Source: Acidianus brierleyi
GTDB taxonomy: Archaea > Thermoproteota > Thermoprotei_A > Sulfolobales > Sulfolobaceae
Assembly (NCBI RefSeq): GCF_003201835.2
Contig: NZ_CP029289.2
Span: forward strand, 1,612,001 to 1,676,000
DNA length: 64,000 nt
Reading direction: 5' to 3'
Below are positions 63,930-64,000 of this stretch, one piece after another; position 1 is the first letter of the stretch, and each line of letters starts with the position of its first letter. The notes under the pieces were generated by a model. It did no database searches and was not told the origin of the DNA. It worked only from the letters and a program-made list of their open reading frames with translations. Position numbers and translations under genes: made by a program.

Positions 63930-64000
63930 TTATAACCACCAGCCGGTAGAGCTCCAGCAACCATATCTATCTAACATTTCTTGGCAAGCCTTTCTATCTC
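63930..64000 (-). CDS. C-terminal end of an unidentified gene, cut by the right edge
   Basis: On the minus strand a frame open from the edge reads 22 residues to TAA at 63930-63932. The end is rich in Cys, Trp and Gly (RYGCWSSTGWWL), which is unusual for chance. It lies 17 bases beyond the stop of the VIT1-like gene in convergent orientation. The family cannot be told from so little. Confidence 0.35.
   Translation of the reverse strand, partial: DRKACQEMLDRYGCWSSTGWWL

Overview
The window is AT-rich archaeal chromosome from a member of the Sulfolobales, most like Acidianus or a close relative. Reasons: a crenarchaeal order of ribosomal protein and RNA polymerase genes, a Dox-type (doxB-doxC-doxE) terminal oxidase, a PolB3-type DNA polymerase, archaeal DnaG, an Lrs14-like regulator, a Metallosphaera-like 3-hydroxypropionyl-CoA dehydratase, intron-bearing tRNAs, a 7S SRP RNA, many GTG/TTG or leaderless starts with a TATA box about 25 bases upstream, and GGTGAT Shine-Dalgarno motifs inside operons. 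The genus is inferred; no 16S gene is present.

Layout. 1-3.3 kb is an accessory, decaying region around an intron-containing tRNA-Trp: a gene of odd composition cut by the left edge, a doubly frameshifted ORF, an unknown gene, the C-terminal stump of a DUF1286 protein, an orphan RelE-like toxin with a small convergent ORF, and about 600 bases of empty AT-rich DNA. 3.3-16.8 kb is core information processing: LysRS, a site-2-type protease, a nucleotidyltransferase, DUF1122 and radical SAM operon, Pelota, RimI-like acetyltransferase, DNA polymerase PolB3, TyrRS-DnaG, YjbQ and an AIR-synthase-like protein. 16.8-26.3 kb is one long co-directional run: rps13-rps4-rps11-rpoD-rpl18e-rpl13-rps9-rpoN-rps2-Memo-(GHMP-like remnant)-IPK-IDI2-GGPP synthase-GlcNAc-1-P transferase, linking translation, lipid isoprenoids and glycan lipid carrier charging.

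26.5-28.5 kb holds a frameshifted metallophosphoesterase and three RNA genes (tRNA-Pro, SRP RNA, tRNA-Ser with a 14-base intron). 28.7-31.8 kb is the doxBCE oxidase operon. 31.8-33.3 kb has TatD, an AbrB-like regulator and an Lrs14/AbfR1-like regulator. 33.4-39.2 kb is a surface-glycan island (four glycosyltransferases, a PIG-L deacetylase, a FemAB-like acyltransferase). 39.1-41.5 kb is an amidohydrolase, diphthamide synthase Dph6 and a small methyltransferase. 41.5-45.5 kb is molybdenum cofactor maturation (MobA, MoeA, MobB) with a CBS protein and a methyltransferase.

45.4-64 kb is mixed metabolism: DtxR regulator, MFS transporter, glycerate kinase, complex I NuoB, a C/D box sRNA antisense to the Sua5 leader, Sua5, BirA, a dihydrolipoamide dehydrogenase-like enzyme, Usp, TldE-TldD next to NikR, B3/B4 protein, homoserine dehydrogenase, heme O synthase, 3HP-CoA dehydratase, AmrS (partner of Memo), DUF309, adenosine-specific kinase, a surface protein and a VIT1-like membrane protein. 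The best leads for something new are the deacetylase/acyltransferase glycan island, the GHMP-kinase-like remnant at the place where archaea usually keep mevalonate kinase, the sRNA, and a 20-residue Lys/Ser microprotein.
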